29,855 nucleotides of DNA from Rhizobiaceae bacterium (GCA_021648425.1 JAKISV010000007.1:1-29855), one strand, 5' to 3'. Counted from the stretch's first letter, positions 6,548 to 16,071 are shown. Translations and numbers: made by a program. Notes: generated by a model from the letters alone, not told the origin.

Positions 6548-8479
6548 ATGGCCAGGCAAACTCAAACTACCCTTGCAAGTGCCGGGCCAAATTCTCCAAC
6601 CCCGCCTTCTGCCAATAAGGCGGCCCAGCCCACTGTCAGTGCCGATAGTGGAAAAACCTATTCGACCATCAAGAATTTATGGCCCTTTATGTGGCCTGCC
6701 AATCGGCCTGACCTGAAGCGGCGTGTAACTTTTGCCTTTGTCGTGTTGGTGATCGCCAAAATCGTCACTGTTCTTTCTCCATTCCTTTATAAATGGGCAA
6801 CCGATGCCCTGACTGGTGAGGGCTCCGCTGCAGATTTTTTGCCTTTTTGGCTGGTAGCCCCGGTGATGTTGGTCATCGCCTATGGTTTTAGCCGTATTCT
6901 TACCGTTGGCTTTACCCAAATTCGCGATGCCCTGTTTGCCAGTGTCGGCCAGCATGCGGTGCGCCAACTCTCAGCCATTGTATTTCGTCATATGCATTCG
7001 CTGTCACTGCGTTCCCACCTGCACCGGCGTACCGGCGGCCTTTCGCGCACCATTGGGCGCGGAACGAAGGGCATTGAATCAATTGTGCGCTTTACCATTC
7101 TCAATGGCGGGCCGACAATTCTGGAATTTGTCTTTATGGCGATTGTCATCTGGTACAATTTTGATGTCTGGTATGTTCTGGTCATCGCCATCATGATTTG
7201 GCTCTATGTCTGGTTTTCAATTCGAGCCAGCGACTGGCGAATTCATATTCGCCGCGACATGAACAAAAATGATACCGACGCAAATTCAAAAGCCATTGAT
7301 TCCCTGCTGAACTTCGAGACTGTCAAATATTTCAGCAATGAGGAAATGGAGGCAAAACGCTTTGATCAATCGATGGCAAAATATGAAAAAGCGGCCACTA
7401 AAGTTTGGACCTCCCTTGCATGGCTGAATTTTGGCCAGGCAGCTATATTGGGCGTTGGTGTAATTATCACCATGTCCATGTCGGCAATTGCAGTCACCAA
7501 TGGCACCCAGACCCTGGGCGATTTTGTTATGATCAACGCCTTGCTGATGCAGCTTTCAATTCCGCTTAATTTCATCGGTTACATCTATCGTGAAATCCGC
7601 CAGAGCCTTACGGATCTGGAAGAAATGTTTTCCCTGCTCGATGTGGAACAGGAAATTCAGGATGCGCCAGACGCCAAAAAAATGGTTGTTAATGCAGGTG
7701 CCATTCGGTTTTCCAACGTCGATTTTCACTATGACCATGAACGAAAAATTCTGAAGAAAGTTTCGTTTGAAGTGCCATCAGGAAAAACCGTGGCAATTGT
7801 TGGCCCTTCGGGTGCCGGCAAATCGACCATTTCGCGCTTGCTGTTTCGCTTCTATGATGTCACCGGCGGCAGTATTGAAATTGACGGTCAGGATATTCGC
7901 CAGGTAAAGCAAAAATCCCTGCGTGCCGCCATTGGCATGGTGCCCCAGGATACTGTGCTGTTTAACGACACCATCGCCTATAATATTCGTTATGGTCGCA
8001 TCGATGCAACTGAGGAAGAAGTGATTGAAGCGGCAAATATGGCGCAGATTGGCGACTTCATCAAATCCCTTCCAGCCGGCTTCAATTCCGAAGTCGGTGA
8101 ACGCGGTTTGAAACTTTCAGGTGGTGAAAAACAACGTGTTGCCATTGCCCGTACCCTGCTTAAAGCCCCGCCAATCATGATTCTCGATGAAGCCACATCC
8201 GCGCTTGATACCCAGACCGAGCGCGAAATTCAGCACTCGTTAGACCTGGTATCGAAAGGCCGCACCACGCTTGTTATTGCCCACCGCCTGTCAACGGTGG
8301 TCAATGCCGATGAAATCATCGTGTTGAAAGATGGCGAAATCGCCGAGCGCGGCACCCACGCTAAGCTGCTGAAACTAAAAGGCCTCTATTCCCAGATGTG
8401 GGATCGCCAGCGTGAAGCCACCAAAGCCGAGGAGCGCCTGCGTAAAGCGCGTGAAGCTGACGAGCAGGGATTTTTGTAG
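6548..8479 (+). CDS. Atm1-type ABC exporter (fused membrane and ATPase domains)
   Basis: A 643-residue half-transporter. After a disordered N-terminus of about 40 residues come six membrane spans (about 55-350) and then the ATPase: Walker A GPSGAGKST at about 419-427, signature LSGGEKQR near 523, Walker B IMILDEATSALD near 543, and the switch His in IAHRLST near 578. RRTGGLSRTIGRGTKGIESI and DSLLNFETVKYFSNEE are hallmarks of the Atm1/HMT1 group rather than MsbA. Bacterial relatives export glutathione adducts, including metal-glutathione complexes. It begins on the base after the ArsR stop, with no good ribosome-binding site of its own, so co-regulation with that repressor is likely. The substrate is not fixed by the sequence; metal or thiol-conjugate export is inferred from family and partner. 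Confidence 0.92.
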   Translation: MARQTQTTLASAGPNSPTPPSANKAAQPTVSADSGKTYSTIKNLWPFMWPANRPDLKRRVTFAFVVLVIAKIVTVLSPFLYKWATDALTGEGSAADFLPFWLVAPVMLVIAYGFSRILTVGFTQIRDALFASVGQHAVRQLSAIVFRHMHSLSLRSHLHRRTGGLSRTIGRGTKGIESIVRFTILNGGPTILEFVFMAIVIWYNFDVWYVLVIAIMIWLYVWFSIRASDWRIHIRRDMNKNDTDANSKAIDSLLNFETVKYFSNEEMEAKRFDQSMAKYEKAATKVWTSLAWLNFGQAAILGVGVIITMSMSAIAVTNGTQTLGDFVMINALLMQLSIPLNFIGYIYREIRQSLTDLEEMFSLLDVEQEIQDAPDAKKMVVNAGAIRFSNVDFHYDHERKILKKVSFEVPSGKTVAIVGPSGAGKSTISRLLFRFYDVTGGSIEIDGQDIRQVKQKSLRAAIGMVPQDTVLFNDTIAYNIRYGRIDATEEEVIEAANMAQIGDFIKSLPAGFNSEVGERGLKLSGGEKQRVAIARTLLKAPPIMILDEATSALDTQTEREIQHSLDLVSKGRTTLVIAHRLSTVVNADEIIVLKDGEIAERGTHAKLLKLKGLYSQMWDRQREATKAEERLRKAREADEQGFL

Positions 8480-8482
8480 GCT

Positions 8483-9151
8483 TTATGGTCGCCGTACCAT
8501 CGCCAGCGCCGCCCCAAGGCCAATCAAAATTCCCCCGCCAATACCTTCAATCCAGTCGACCACCTGCGCTTTCATCAAAGCAGCACTTTTTGATGAAGCA
8601 AATCCGTAAGCCAGCAATATCGGTATTTCGATAGCGACAGACACAACACCAAGAATAACAAGTTGAAGCGCAACATTGTTTTCAGGAGTAATAAACTGCG
8701 GTAAAATAGCCACAAAAAATGCGATATTTTTTGGATTGGATGCCTGCAGGACGAAGCCGCGTATAAACGCTTTGCGGAAATCCCTTTTTGAAGTGCCAAC
8801 CGCTTTTGATGCTTTGGTTACATCAATGACCGCGCTGTCGCCATCGGCCTTTCCGCTCAAGCGGCGTAACAATGGCAATGCCATCATCACGCCAAGATAC
8901 ACAAGGTAGGCAGCGCCAACCCATTTGATAAGCGTGAATAAAGCAGCTGATGCAAGAATCATCGCACCAATACCCAGTGCAGCCAATGCAAAATAGACAG
9001 CGTTTACTGCCAATATGCCAAGCGTCGCAGCAAATCCGATTTTGAAACCATGACGAACCGACAGCCCAAGCACCAGCAATACAGCAGGGCCGGGCGTCAA
9101 CGATAACAATGCTTCAGTCAGCATAAACAAGCCGAGTGTTTCCAGTTCCAT
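8483..9151 (-). CDS. LysE/RhtB-family amino-acid exporter
   Basis: A 222-residue inner-membrane protein with about six hydrophobic segments. The opening LFMLTEALLSLTPGPAVLLVL carries the TPGP motif of the LysE/RhtB family, and FIRGFVLQASNPKNIAFFVA is its conserved NPK region. Relatives export basic amino acids, homoserine or threonine; the substrate here is unknown. The central loop (about 97-125) is long and polar. It converges on the ABC exporter with three bases between stop codons and diverges from psd across 86 bases. Confidence 0.88.
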   Translation of the reverse strand: MELETLGLFMLTEALLSLTPGPAVLLVLGLSVRHGFKIGFAATLGILAVNAVYFALAALGIGAMILASAALFTLIKWVGAAYLVYLGVMMALPLLRRLSGKADGDSAVIDVTKASKAVGTSKRDFRKAFIRGFVLQASNPKNIAFFVAILPQFITPENNVALQLVILGVVSVAIEIPILLAYGFASSKSAALMKAQVVDWIEGIGGGILIGLGAALAMVRRP

Positions 9152-9237
9152 AATTGCTCAATCCAGCGTCAGTGATAAACTTGATAAATTACACAGTAGG
9201 CAGTTGTTGTAAAATTCTACGGGTGTTAGATAATCTT

Positions 9238-9936
9238 ATGAGTATTATCAATTCAATCAAGACATCAATGGTGCCCATCCACCGTGAGGGCTATCCTTTC
9301 ATTGCCATTTTTTTCGTCGCTTCATTTGTTCTTGGCTGGATATGGGGTCCTTTATTTTATGTCGGACTGGTGCTCACCGCCTGGTGTGCCTACTTTTTCC
9401 GCGATCCTGAGCGTGTTACGCCGATCAATGATGACCTGGTCATTTCACCCGCCGATGGCGTTGTCTCCCACATCACCAACCTGTCACCACCGCCGGAACT
9501 GGAACTGGGTGATAAGCAGATGTTACGGATCTCTGTATTTATGAACGTCTTCAACTGCCATGTGAACCGAACTCCTCAACGCGGTAAAATTCTGCGCATT
9601 GTATATCGTAGCGGTACTTTTCTTTCCGCTGAACTTGATAAGGCCTCCCTCGATAATGAACGAAATTCGCTTGTAGTTGATAGCCCCCACGGGGAAATGG
9701 CAGTGGTGCAGATTGCCGGACTTGTCGCGCGGCGTATCGTGTGCTGGGCGCAAACTGGTGATGAAATGGGAGCAGGCGAGCGTTTTGGCCTAATCCGCTT
9801 TGGTTCACGCCTTGATGTTTATCTGCCCAAAGGTGCAGTGCCTAAAGTTGCCATCGGCCAAACGATGATTGCCGGTGAGAGCATTCTTGCCGCCTATGAC
9901 GGTGATGCAATTGTCCCCGTGACACGCGTTGGTTGA
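9238..9936 (+). CDS. psd: Phosphatidylserine decarboxylase proenzyme (short type)
   Basis: A 232-residue enzyme that converts phosphatidylserine to phosphatidylethanolamine at the inner membrane. The N-terminal hydrophobic stretch FIAIFFVASFVLGWIWGPLF anchors it. VISPADGVV, VFMNVFNCHVNRTP and the RFGSRLDVYLP site follow; G189-S190 is the expected self-cleavage point, where the Ser becomes the pyruvoyl cofactor. Length and the FGSR context are those of the short Psd class rather than the long LGST-type enzyme of E. coli. The open frame extends upstream to a TTG at 9154, but the ATG at 9238 matches relatives (a start like MSIxxxI...VPxHxEGYPF). A TTGTTG/GATAAT pair at 9204-9234 might be its promoter. 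pssA follows 12 bases later. Confidence 0.94.
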   Translation: MSIINSIKTSMVPIHREGYPFIAIFFVASFVLGWIWGPLFYVGLVLTAWCAYFFRDPERVTPINDDLVISPADGVVSHITNLSPPPELELGDKQMLRISVFMNVFNCHVNRTPQRGKILRIVYRSGTFLSAELDKASLDNERNSLVVDSPHGEMAVVQIAGLVARRIVCWAQTGDEMGAGERFGLIRFGSRLDVYLPKGAVPKVAIGQTMIAGESILAAYDGDAIVPVTRVG

Positions 9937-9948
9937 CGGGTAGAGTTT

Positions 9949-10797
9949 ATGGAAACACCTTTTCAACCCTTTGACCCCGATGAGGATGAAGAAGACAGGG
10001 GTGACCAGACATCTGGTCCAACCCGCATCCGTGATATTCCAATCCGGGTCGTATTCCCCAATATAGTAACCCTTCTTGCTATTTGCTCCGGGCTTACTGC
10101 TATCCGCTTCGCAGTCGAGGGTCGTTTTGAACTGGCCATTGGCGCTATAGTTATTGCAGCTATTCTTGACGGGCTGGATGGGCGTATCGCCCGGTTCTTC
10201 AAATCTGCCACTAAATTTGGTGCCCAGATGGATAGTTTGGCGGATTTTGTCAATTTTGGTGTGGCCCCCGCCATGCTGTTATATTTCTGGGTACTATCGC
10301 AAGCCGGAAATATTGGCTGGATCAGCGCACTGATTTATGTCATTGGCGCAGGTATTCGCCTGGCAAGATTTAACGTCATGCTGGAAAATCCAAAGCAGCC
10401 CGATTGGCAGAAGAATTTTTTCCTGGGTGTTCCAGCCCCGGCCGCCGCGCTGGTTGTGCTGTTACCGGTCTATCTGGGCCTGCTGGGTCTGGACAGTTTA
10501 CGCGAATATCCCTTTATCATGGTAATTTTCCCGGTCGCCATCGGCCTTTTGATGGTATCCAACCTGCCAACCTGGTCGGGCAAGCAAATGGGTGAGCGTA
10601 TCCGCCGCGATCTGGTGTTTCCACTGATGATTGCCGGCGTGTTGGTGGTGGCGTTTTTACTCTCCAATCCGTGGGAGTCACTCACCCTGATTTCAGTCGC
10701 TTATATGGCAAGTCTTCCTCTCGCCATGTCATCCTGGAAAAAGCAGTACGCTTCCTGGTTGGAACAACAGCGCCAAACTGAAGAAAATTCTGAATAG
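9949..10797 (+). CDS. pssA: CDP-diacylglycerol-serine O-phosphatidyltransferase
   Basis: A 282-residue membrane enzyme that makes phosphatidylserine from CDP-diacylglycerol and serine, the substrate of the psd product just upstream. The CDP-alcohol phosphotransferase motif is complete: D74, D77, G78, A81 and R82 (DGLDGRIAR), then G91, D95 and D99 (GAQMDSLAD). About eight hydrophobic segments surround it. The N-terminal 25 residues are acidic and polar (DPDEDEEDRGDQ), and the last 20 are charged. This is the membrane-embedded type II enzyme, unlike the phospholipase-D-like PssA of E. coli. GGGTAGAG precedes the ATG. Together with psd it forms a two-gene phosphatidylethanolamine unit. Confidence 0.94.
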   Translation: METPFQPFDPDEDEEDRGDQTSGPTRIRDIPIRVVFPNIVTLLAICSGLTAIRFAVEGRFELAIGAIVIAAILDGLDGRIARFFKSATKFGAQMDSLADFVNFGVAPAMLLYFWVLSQAGNIGWISALIYVIGAGIRLARFNVMLENPKQPDWQKNFFLGVPAPAAALVVLLPVYLGLLGLDSLREYPFIMVIFPVAIGLLMVSNLPTWSGKQMGERIRRDLVFPLMIAGVLVVAFLLSNPWESLTLISVAYMASLPLAMSSWKKQYASWLEQQRQTEENSE

Positions 10798-10826
10798 CGG
10801 CAATGATAAATAAGTTGTGCCTGCAA

Positions 10827-13800
10827 TTATTCTGCCGCTTCAGAAAAATCTTTGTCTTCAGGCGATTTGCCCTTGGATTTCTTTTTCTTCTGCGCTGATT
10901 TGGTTTTTTTGCCAGCTGAGTTGTTGGCAGGCTTTGGAACCGCAATCTGTTTGACGGCAACAGCCATGTCTTCGAGTCTATCGGGTTCATCAACAATTGA
11001 AACGCCAGCACCCGCAACCGCCAACTGATCTCTTTTTTGACCAGGCTTCTTCCTCATTATTGCAGAAAAGGCAGAGGTGATATTCGTCGGCATGCTCAGC
11101 ATTACCGGGATTAATATCAATGTCAGCAATGTAGAAAACGCCAGTCCGGAAATCACCGCAGTTGATAATTGCACCCACCAGATTGCGGTAATTGAACCAT
11201 AAGAGATAATCCGGTCGATGAAATTTACATTGATTGCCAGCGCCATCGGTATCAGCCCCAATATGGTGGTTACCGTTGTCAACATGATGGGTCGCATGCG
11301 CTGGGCTGACGTTTTTAAAATCGCGTCATGAACATCTGCGCCTTCGGCCCGCAGCCGGTTATAGGTATCAATAAGCACAATGGCATTGTTCACCACAATC
11401 CCCGCCAGCGCTACGATACCGGTGCCAGTCATGATAATCGAAAACTTCTGCCCCGTAATCATTAGCCCGAGCAGTACCCCAACAATAGCCAGTATCACTG
11501 TCATCAGCGTCAGTATCGTTTGATAAAACGAGTTGAACTGCGTGAGCAAAATGATGAACATCATAAACAGCGCACCCATCGCCGCCTGGGCCAGAAAAGC
11601 ACCGGATTCTTCCTGTTCTTCATCGGCCCCGCGAAACTTCATGAAAATATTGTCCGGCCATTCCTGTGTATCCAGCCAGGTTTGAATTTCATTGATTTTA
11701 TCCCCCGGCGTCAGTTCTCGATTTTCGAATTTTGCCCCCTCAACCAGATTGGCTTTCAGGCTCATGGCATATTGGCCATCAATGCGGGTGATAGAAGAAA
11801 CCTTTTTAACCGGTGTCATCGTGACAAAATTTGAAATAGGAACCTGCCCGTTGGATGTCTGCAATCGCAATTGATCAAGCTGATCAAGCGAGCGTTGTTC
11901 TTTTGGCAATCGCACCCGGATATCCAGTTCATCTTCTGAATCATCGGGGCGGTACTTACCCAAAAGCACACCATTGGTAACCAATTGGATCATCGCGCCC
12001 ACGGAGGTTATTCCTGCGTTATAGCGACCCGCTTCCTGGCGATCGACACTCAATTCCCATTCAATACCGGGCAATGGGCGATCATCTTCCAGGTCCTGAA
12101 TATCCTTTACCCCATCCAGGTATTTGCGAATTTTGCTAACCGTCAACACCATCTGGTCATAGCTTGTTGACTTAACCTGCAAGCGAACATCTTTGCCGGT
12201 TGGCGGTCCGCCTTCGATCTTGCGGATTTCAATTTTAATACCGGCAATGTCCGCAGTTCTGGTTTTGATATCGTCAAAAATCTCCACGGCTCTTCTACGT
12301 TGAGAATAATCTGCCAGTTCCACCTGCATGGTTGCCACCACATCTGCCGGCATATCTTGTGGCGCTTCCAGATCAATGCCGCCACCGCCGCCACCACCGC
12401 CTGAGGCTTGCGCGCTCATCACGACATTATCGATGCCCGGAATTTGCAATACCTGTTTTTCCACTTCCACTGCAATATCACGAATTTTTGTCGCTGCCAG
12501 GTTGCCGCGTGCGGATACAAACACGATGGCCACATCAGGCTCTTCTTCGACAAAAAATTCAACGCCCGCGTTGTTTTGGCTAAATGCGCCAAACGTCCAG
12601 ATTACAATTGCAACCGCTGCTGCAATAACCAGAATATTCCTGAAAAGATTGACCGTCAGTGCATTCAGAAACCTTAAGTAAGCACCGGTGTTGCCGGGAA
12701 TAGCTTTCAGATCCAGTTTGCTTGATGACGACAACATCAATGCAACATTGTTTTGCTTAACCACCGTGACGGATTTTTTCCTTTTGAAAAGGCGCGCCGC
12801 CTGATCGCTGAATGCACCGATCGCTGCCCCGGTTGCGGGAATAAAGATAAGCGCTGTCAACAAGGATGCAGTGAGTACGATAATCACCATGATTGGCAGA
12901 TAGCTCATGAACTCGCCCACCGTACCAGGCCACAATAACAAAGGCAGAAATGCCGCCAGCGTTGTGGCAGTCGATGAAACCACAGGCCAGAACATCAGCC
13001 GCGCCGCGCGCCGGTAAGCCTCACTGGAATGCATGCCTTCCGCCATTTTGCGGTCGGCATATTCAGTCACCACAATGGCGCCGTCCACCAGCATACCCAC
13101 CGTCAAAACCAGCCCGAACATCACCATCATATTGACCGTCATGCCAAGGGAGGAAAGTATAAGAAAACCCACCATGAACGAAGTGGGAATTGCCAGTCCG
13201 ATCAATAGCCCCGAGCGCACACCCAGAGTACCCACCACCAGTATGATCACCAGCACAATTGCCGTCATGATTGCCGATTGCAGCGATCCCAGAACTTCAT
13301 TGATGAAATTGGATTGATCAAGCAGGTAATTGATTTTGATCGGGTCTGGCCATTCTTTGGTAAATTCAGCAACAATGCGCCGCACTTCCATATTGTTTTC
13401 AATGATATTGGTGCCGATGCGTTTAACAACTTCAATTGAAATCGCCGGCTCTCCGTTTACCCGCGTGAATGAGGAGGCGTCCTTGAAGGTTCGCTTGATC
13501 TTGGCCACATCACCAAGGGTAACCACCCCTTCGCCATTTTGCCTGACCGGAATATTATAGACATCAATTCCGCTCTCAACCAGGCCCGGCACTTTTACGT
13601 TGAACCGCGACTGCCCATCATCAATAAATCCTGCTGCCACCAACTGGTTATTCTGGGTTAGTGCATTGATCAATTCAACCTGGGTAAGATTGTAGGATTC
13701 CATCTTCAGCAGGTCGAGTTCAACTTCCAGCATCTCTTCACGATTGCCGGATAGATTAGCCTCTCTGACCGTAGAAATTGCCTCAATCTCATCCTTCAGT

Positions 13801-14276
13801 TTACGCGCATGACTAAACAAAGTACGCTCCGGCAGCTTGCCTGACAGCGTCACAATGATTGTTGGTTGCAGGGCAAAGTTTGTTTCAAAAACAGCCGGTT
13901 CATCCGCATCGGCAGGAAGTTGCGCCTGAGCTTGATCCACCTTGTCGCGGATATCCGCCAATACCTTGTCTTTGTCGGTGCCAATATTAAATTCAAGGAT
14001 TATCGCCGCATGGCTCTGGGAAGCAACTGCGGTAATTTCTTTCAGTCCTTCAAGTCCGCGTAGTGTGGTTTCCATCGGGCGCACCAGCAGGCGTTCAGAA
14101 TCTTTTGGTGACACACCCTGCTGCGAAATTGAGATATAGTAGACTGGAACATCAATATCCGGATTAGCCTCTTTAGGCACGCCGATATAGGCCAGAACTC
14201 CCGCTACCACCAGCACGACCATTAGCGTCAAGACCGTCTTGGGACGTTGCAATATGGTTTCAAGTGCGCCAATCAT
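10827..14276 (-). CDS. RND-family efflux pump, inner-membrane permease
   Basis: A 1149-residue pump of the AcrB superfamily (ACR_tran) with the expected two halves, each one span, a large periplasmic loop and then five or so spans. The opening ILQRPKTVLTLMVVLVVAGV and KEANPDIDVPVYYISISQQG are typical. In the proton-relay helices the residues differ from AcrB: GMLVDGAIVVTEYADR has D398-G399 where AcrB has Asp-Asp, and AGIVVNNAIVLID has Asn where AcrB has the key Lys. A run of eight glycines (626-633) sits in the second periplasmic loop, and the last 35 residues form a Lys-rich, then acidic, tail. The ATG overlaps the adaptor's stop (ATGA). The substrate is unknown. It is about 100 residues longer than usual. 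Confidence 0.93.
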   Translation of the reverse strand: MIGALETILQRPKTVLTLMVVLVVAGVLAYIGVPKEANPDIDVPVYYISISQQGVSPKDSERLLVRPMETTLRGLEGLKEITAVASQSHAAIILEFNIGTDKDKVLADIRDKVDQAQAQLPADADEPAVFETNFALQPTIIVTLSGKLPERTLFSHARKLKDEIEAISTVREANLSGNREEMLEVELDLLKMESYNLTQVELINALTQNNQLVAAGFIDDGQSRFNVKVPGLVESGIDVYNIPVRQNGEGVVTLGDVAKIKRTFKDASSFTRVNGEPAISIEVVKRIGTNIIENNMEVRRIVAEFTKEWPDPIKINYLLDQSNFINEVLGSLQSAIMTAIVLVIILVVGTLGVRSGLLIGLAIPTSFMVGFLILSSLGMTVNMMVMFGLVLTVGMLVDGAIVVTEYADRKMAEGMHSSEAYRRAARLMFWPVVSSTATTLAAFLPLLLWPGTVGEFMSYLPIMVIIVLTASLLTALIFIPATGAAIGAFSDQAARLFKRKKSVTVVKQNNVALMLSSSSKLDLKAIPGNTGAYLRFLNALTVNLFRNILVIAAAVAIVIWTFGAFSQNNAGVEFFVEEEPDVAIVFVSARGNLAATKIRDIAVEVEKQVLQIPGIDNVVMSAQASGGGGGGGGIDLEAPQDMPADVVATMQVELADYSQRRRAVEIFDDIKTRTADIAGIKIEIRKIEGGPPTGKDVRLQVKSTSYDQMVLTVSKIRKYLDGVKDIQDLEDDRPLPGIEWELSVDRQEAGRYNAGITSVGAMIQLVTNGVLLGKYRPDDSEDELDIRVRLPKEQRSLDQLDQLRLQTSNGQVPISNFVTMTPVKKVSSITRIDGQYAMSLKANLVEGAKFENRELTPGDKINEIQTWLDTQEWPDNIFMKFRGADEEQEESGAFLAQAAMGALFMMFIILLTQFNSFYQTILTLMTVILAIVGVLLGLMITGQKFSIIMTGTGIVALAGIVVNNAIVLIDTYNRLRAEGADVHDAILKTSAQRMRPIMLTTVTTILGLIPMALAINVNFIDRIISYGSITAIWWVQLSTAVISGLAFSTLLTLILIPVMLSMPTNITSAFSAIMRKKPGQKRDQLAVAGAGVSIVDEPDRLEDMAVAVKQIAVPKPANNSAGKKTKSAQKKKKSKGKSPEDKDFSEAAE

Positions 14277-15388
14277 TGGGAAACTTCCGCTGTATTCAAT
14301 TTTTCGGGCACTGCTTCAACTTTTTCGCCGGATATCACATATTCCTGGCCAAGCGTCACAACCCTTGTACCCGGTTCAAGCCCCCGGACCCAGAACCCAT
14401 CCTTGGCCTGGGCAATCAGTTCCAGCTCCACAAATTGGATAATTCCTTCTTCATCAACCGTTCGAACGCCAATATTGCCATCTTCAGAAAGCGTCATCCA
14501 TGCGGGCGACAATCGATAGGCTTCCACCGGTTGCAATTCGATTTTTGCTTGCGCGGTCACCCCGTCGCGAATTTTGCCATCGCGGTTTGCAATGTCTATC
14601 TCAGTCAAAAACGTGCGTGTCTGCGCATCCGCCGATGGTGAAATATATTTCACTGTTCCCTCAACGATCACACCACTAACCAACCGGATAGAGGCTTTGG
14701 AACCCACTTCAACTTTATCAATTTCACGCTCGGAAATCTGACCGGCAAACTTCATCGGGTCCGATTGCACCAGCGTAATGCAGGTGCCGCCAACGCTGAG
14801 CATATCCCCCACTTCTGCTATCGGGTCTTGCACAATACCCGATGCATTGGCGCGGATTTGCGAACGCTCCAGGTTGAGTTTCGCTTCAGCTATTCCAGCT
14901 TTTGCCGCATCAAGAGATGCCTGCAGGGTTTTGAGCCGGTTTTTTGAAACAATACCCTTTTTAACCAGCGTTGAATTTGAGTCATATTCGACGGTTGCAT
15001 TTGCAAGTTGGGCTTCAGCCTGCGCCAGTTGCGCTGCACGCGCACCGGCATCAACTTTACACACGATTTGATCAGCTGAAACTGCATCGCCCTTGTTTAC
15101 CAGCCGTTCCATCAGGGTTCCGCTCACTTGCGCGCGCACCGGTACGATTGCAGAAGCCTGGGTTCTGCCCCGCACAACCAATTCTTCCAGCCGTTGTTGT
15201 GGTTGTACGCGCACATAGCGCACTTTAAATAATTTTGATGAAAGCTCCGCCTCACGTTCGCTGATCGACACAGCCCCTTCACCTGAAGACTGCCCACCCA
15301 CAACAATGTTGCCGGTATACATCCATCCGCCAATAGCAGCAGCTATTACAACCGCTACCACATGTGAACCCTTTATTTTAAAGGCCAT
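14273..15388 (-). CDS. RND efflux periplasmic adaptor (membrane fusion protein)
   Basis: A 371-residue HlyD/AcrA-type adaptor linking the pump to an outer-membrane channel. It has an N-terminal hydrophobic anchor (about 9-32, no lipobox Cys), a lipoyl-like half-motif at VPVRAQVSGTLMERLVNKGD, an alpha-helical hairpin with alternating Ala/Lys/Glu at about 115-170, the second lipoyl half at SQIRANASGIVQDPIAEVGD, and beta-barrel and membrane-proximal parts to the end. GGAAAG lies about nine bases before the ATG. It follows padR by 15 bases and overlaps the pump gene by four. No outer-membrane TolC-like gene is in the cluster, so the channel must be encoded elsewhere. Confidence 0.92.
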   Translation of the reverse strand: MAFKIKGSHVVAVVIAAAIGGWMYTGNIVVGGQSSGEGAVSISEREAELSSKLFKVRYVRVQPQQRLEELVVRGRTQASAIVPVRAQVSGTLMERLVNKGDAVSADQIVCKVDAGARAAQLAQAEAQLANATVEYDSNSTLVKKGIVSKNRLKTLQASLDAAKAGIAEAKLNLERSQIRANASGIVQDPIAEVGDMLSVGGTCITLVQSDPMKFAGQISEREIDKVEVGSKASIRLVSGVIVEGTVKYISPSADAQTRTFLTEIDIANRDGKIRDGVTAQAKIELQPVEAYRLSPAWMTLSEDGNIGVRTVDEEGIIQFVELELIAQAKDGFWVRGLEPGTRVVTLGQEYVISGEKVEAVPEKLNTAEVSQ

Positions 15389-15403
15389 AAAATTCTTTCC
15401 AAT

Positions 15404-15949
15404 CTATTCCGCCGCCTGGGCGGTGAGAGAAATTCCTGCCAGCTCCAAGAGCTGTTCTTTATTATTTTTCAGATAATTAATTTTCGCCTCAAGGGTCACC
15501 TTGCCGTAATTGGCAGTCCACAATAAGGCTGGCTGGTCGCTCTCCTCCAGCACGCCTTCTATCATCTCCAGATCGCCCTGATACTGAAAAAACTGAGCAT
15601 CGATTGCCGCTTCCAGCAGTTCACGACTTGCAATTTCCGCATTCATTGAAAGCAATAGAAACTCGGATTTGAATTTATCGGGATGCGGCATAACATTAAT
15701 CGCTTTGATAAATTCAATTCTACCATCATCGGTGATTGAATATATCTTGCGGTCCGGTTTGCCGTCCTGCGCCTGGGTATGGCAGGTGACCAGCTTTTCA
15801 CTTTCCAATTTGGCAAGCGCTGGATAAATCGATCCGAAACTGGTTTCGACAAAATGTTGAAAACGACCTTCGATACATTGTTTTTTAATTTCATAGCCGG
15901 TGGCATCCTGCATGTTCAGAATTGCCAGGCAAAGCGTTCTAACATTCAT
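15404..15949 (-). CDS. PadR-family transcriptional regulator
   Basis: A 181-residue repressor-type protein. The PadR winged helix is at the N-terminus: LCLAILNMQDATGYEIKKQC, SFGSIYPALAKLESEKLVTC and RKIYSITDDGRIEF, where the SIYPAL turn and the YxIT wing are diagnostic. The C-terminal half is helical and matches the dimerising Vir_act_alpha_C type. An upstream in-frame ATG at 16000 exists, but 15949 is chosen because GGGAGG lies directly before it and because residue 1 then begins the conserved MNVRTLCLAIL. It leads the adaptor-pump operon and so probably represses it along with itself; the inducing ligand is unknown. Confidence 0.92.
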   Translation of the reverse strand: MNVRTLCLAILNMQDATGYEIKKQCIEGRFQHFVETSFGSIYPALAKLESEKLVTCHTQAQDGKPDRKIYSITDDGRIEFIKAINVMPHPDKFKSEFLLLSMNAEIASRELLEAAIDAQFFQYQGDLEMIEGVLEESDQPALLWTANYGKVTLEAKINYLKNNKEQLLELAGISLTAQAAE

Positions 15950-15971
15950 GTGGGCCTCCCTGAGTGCATTG

Positions 15972-15992
15972 CATATGCTTATCAAGCATATG
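15972..15992 (-). promoter_or_regulatory. Probable PadR operator
   Basis: A perfect inverted repeat, CATATGCTT and AAGCATATG around ATC, lies 23 bases upstream of the padR ATG. The flank (15993-16020) is rich in further ATAT/ATAC half-sites, including a TATACT that could serve as -10 on the minus strand. PadR proteins commonly bind dyads of the ATGT/ACAT or ATAT type near their own promoter, so autoregulation is plausible. Confidence 0.55.
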
Positions 15993-16071
15993 ATGGTCAA
16001 TCATATATCATACAAGTATACAAATTAAATTTTATTAAGATATAAACAATTCACGCCGTGTGGCGGAAAAA

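Noticed and set aside
9154..9237. Upstream extension of psd to a TTG start
   Set aside because: The 28 added residues do not resemble Psd N-termini and the region is the natural promoter gap to the divergent LysE gene.
10796..10839. AGCGGCA / TGCCGCT inverted repeat between pssA and the RND gene as a terminator
   Set aside because: The loop is 30 bases, no T-tract follows on either strand, and it reaches into the RND coding end.
12328..12681. Plus-strand frames of 80-117 codons inside the RND gene
   Set aside because: They are antisense shadows of the pump gene, with proline runs that simply mirror the Gly8 codons.
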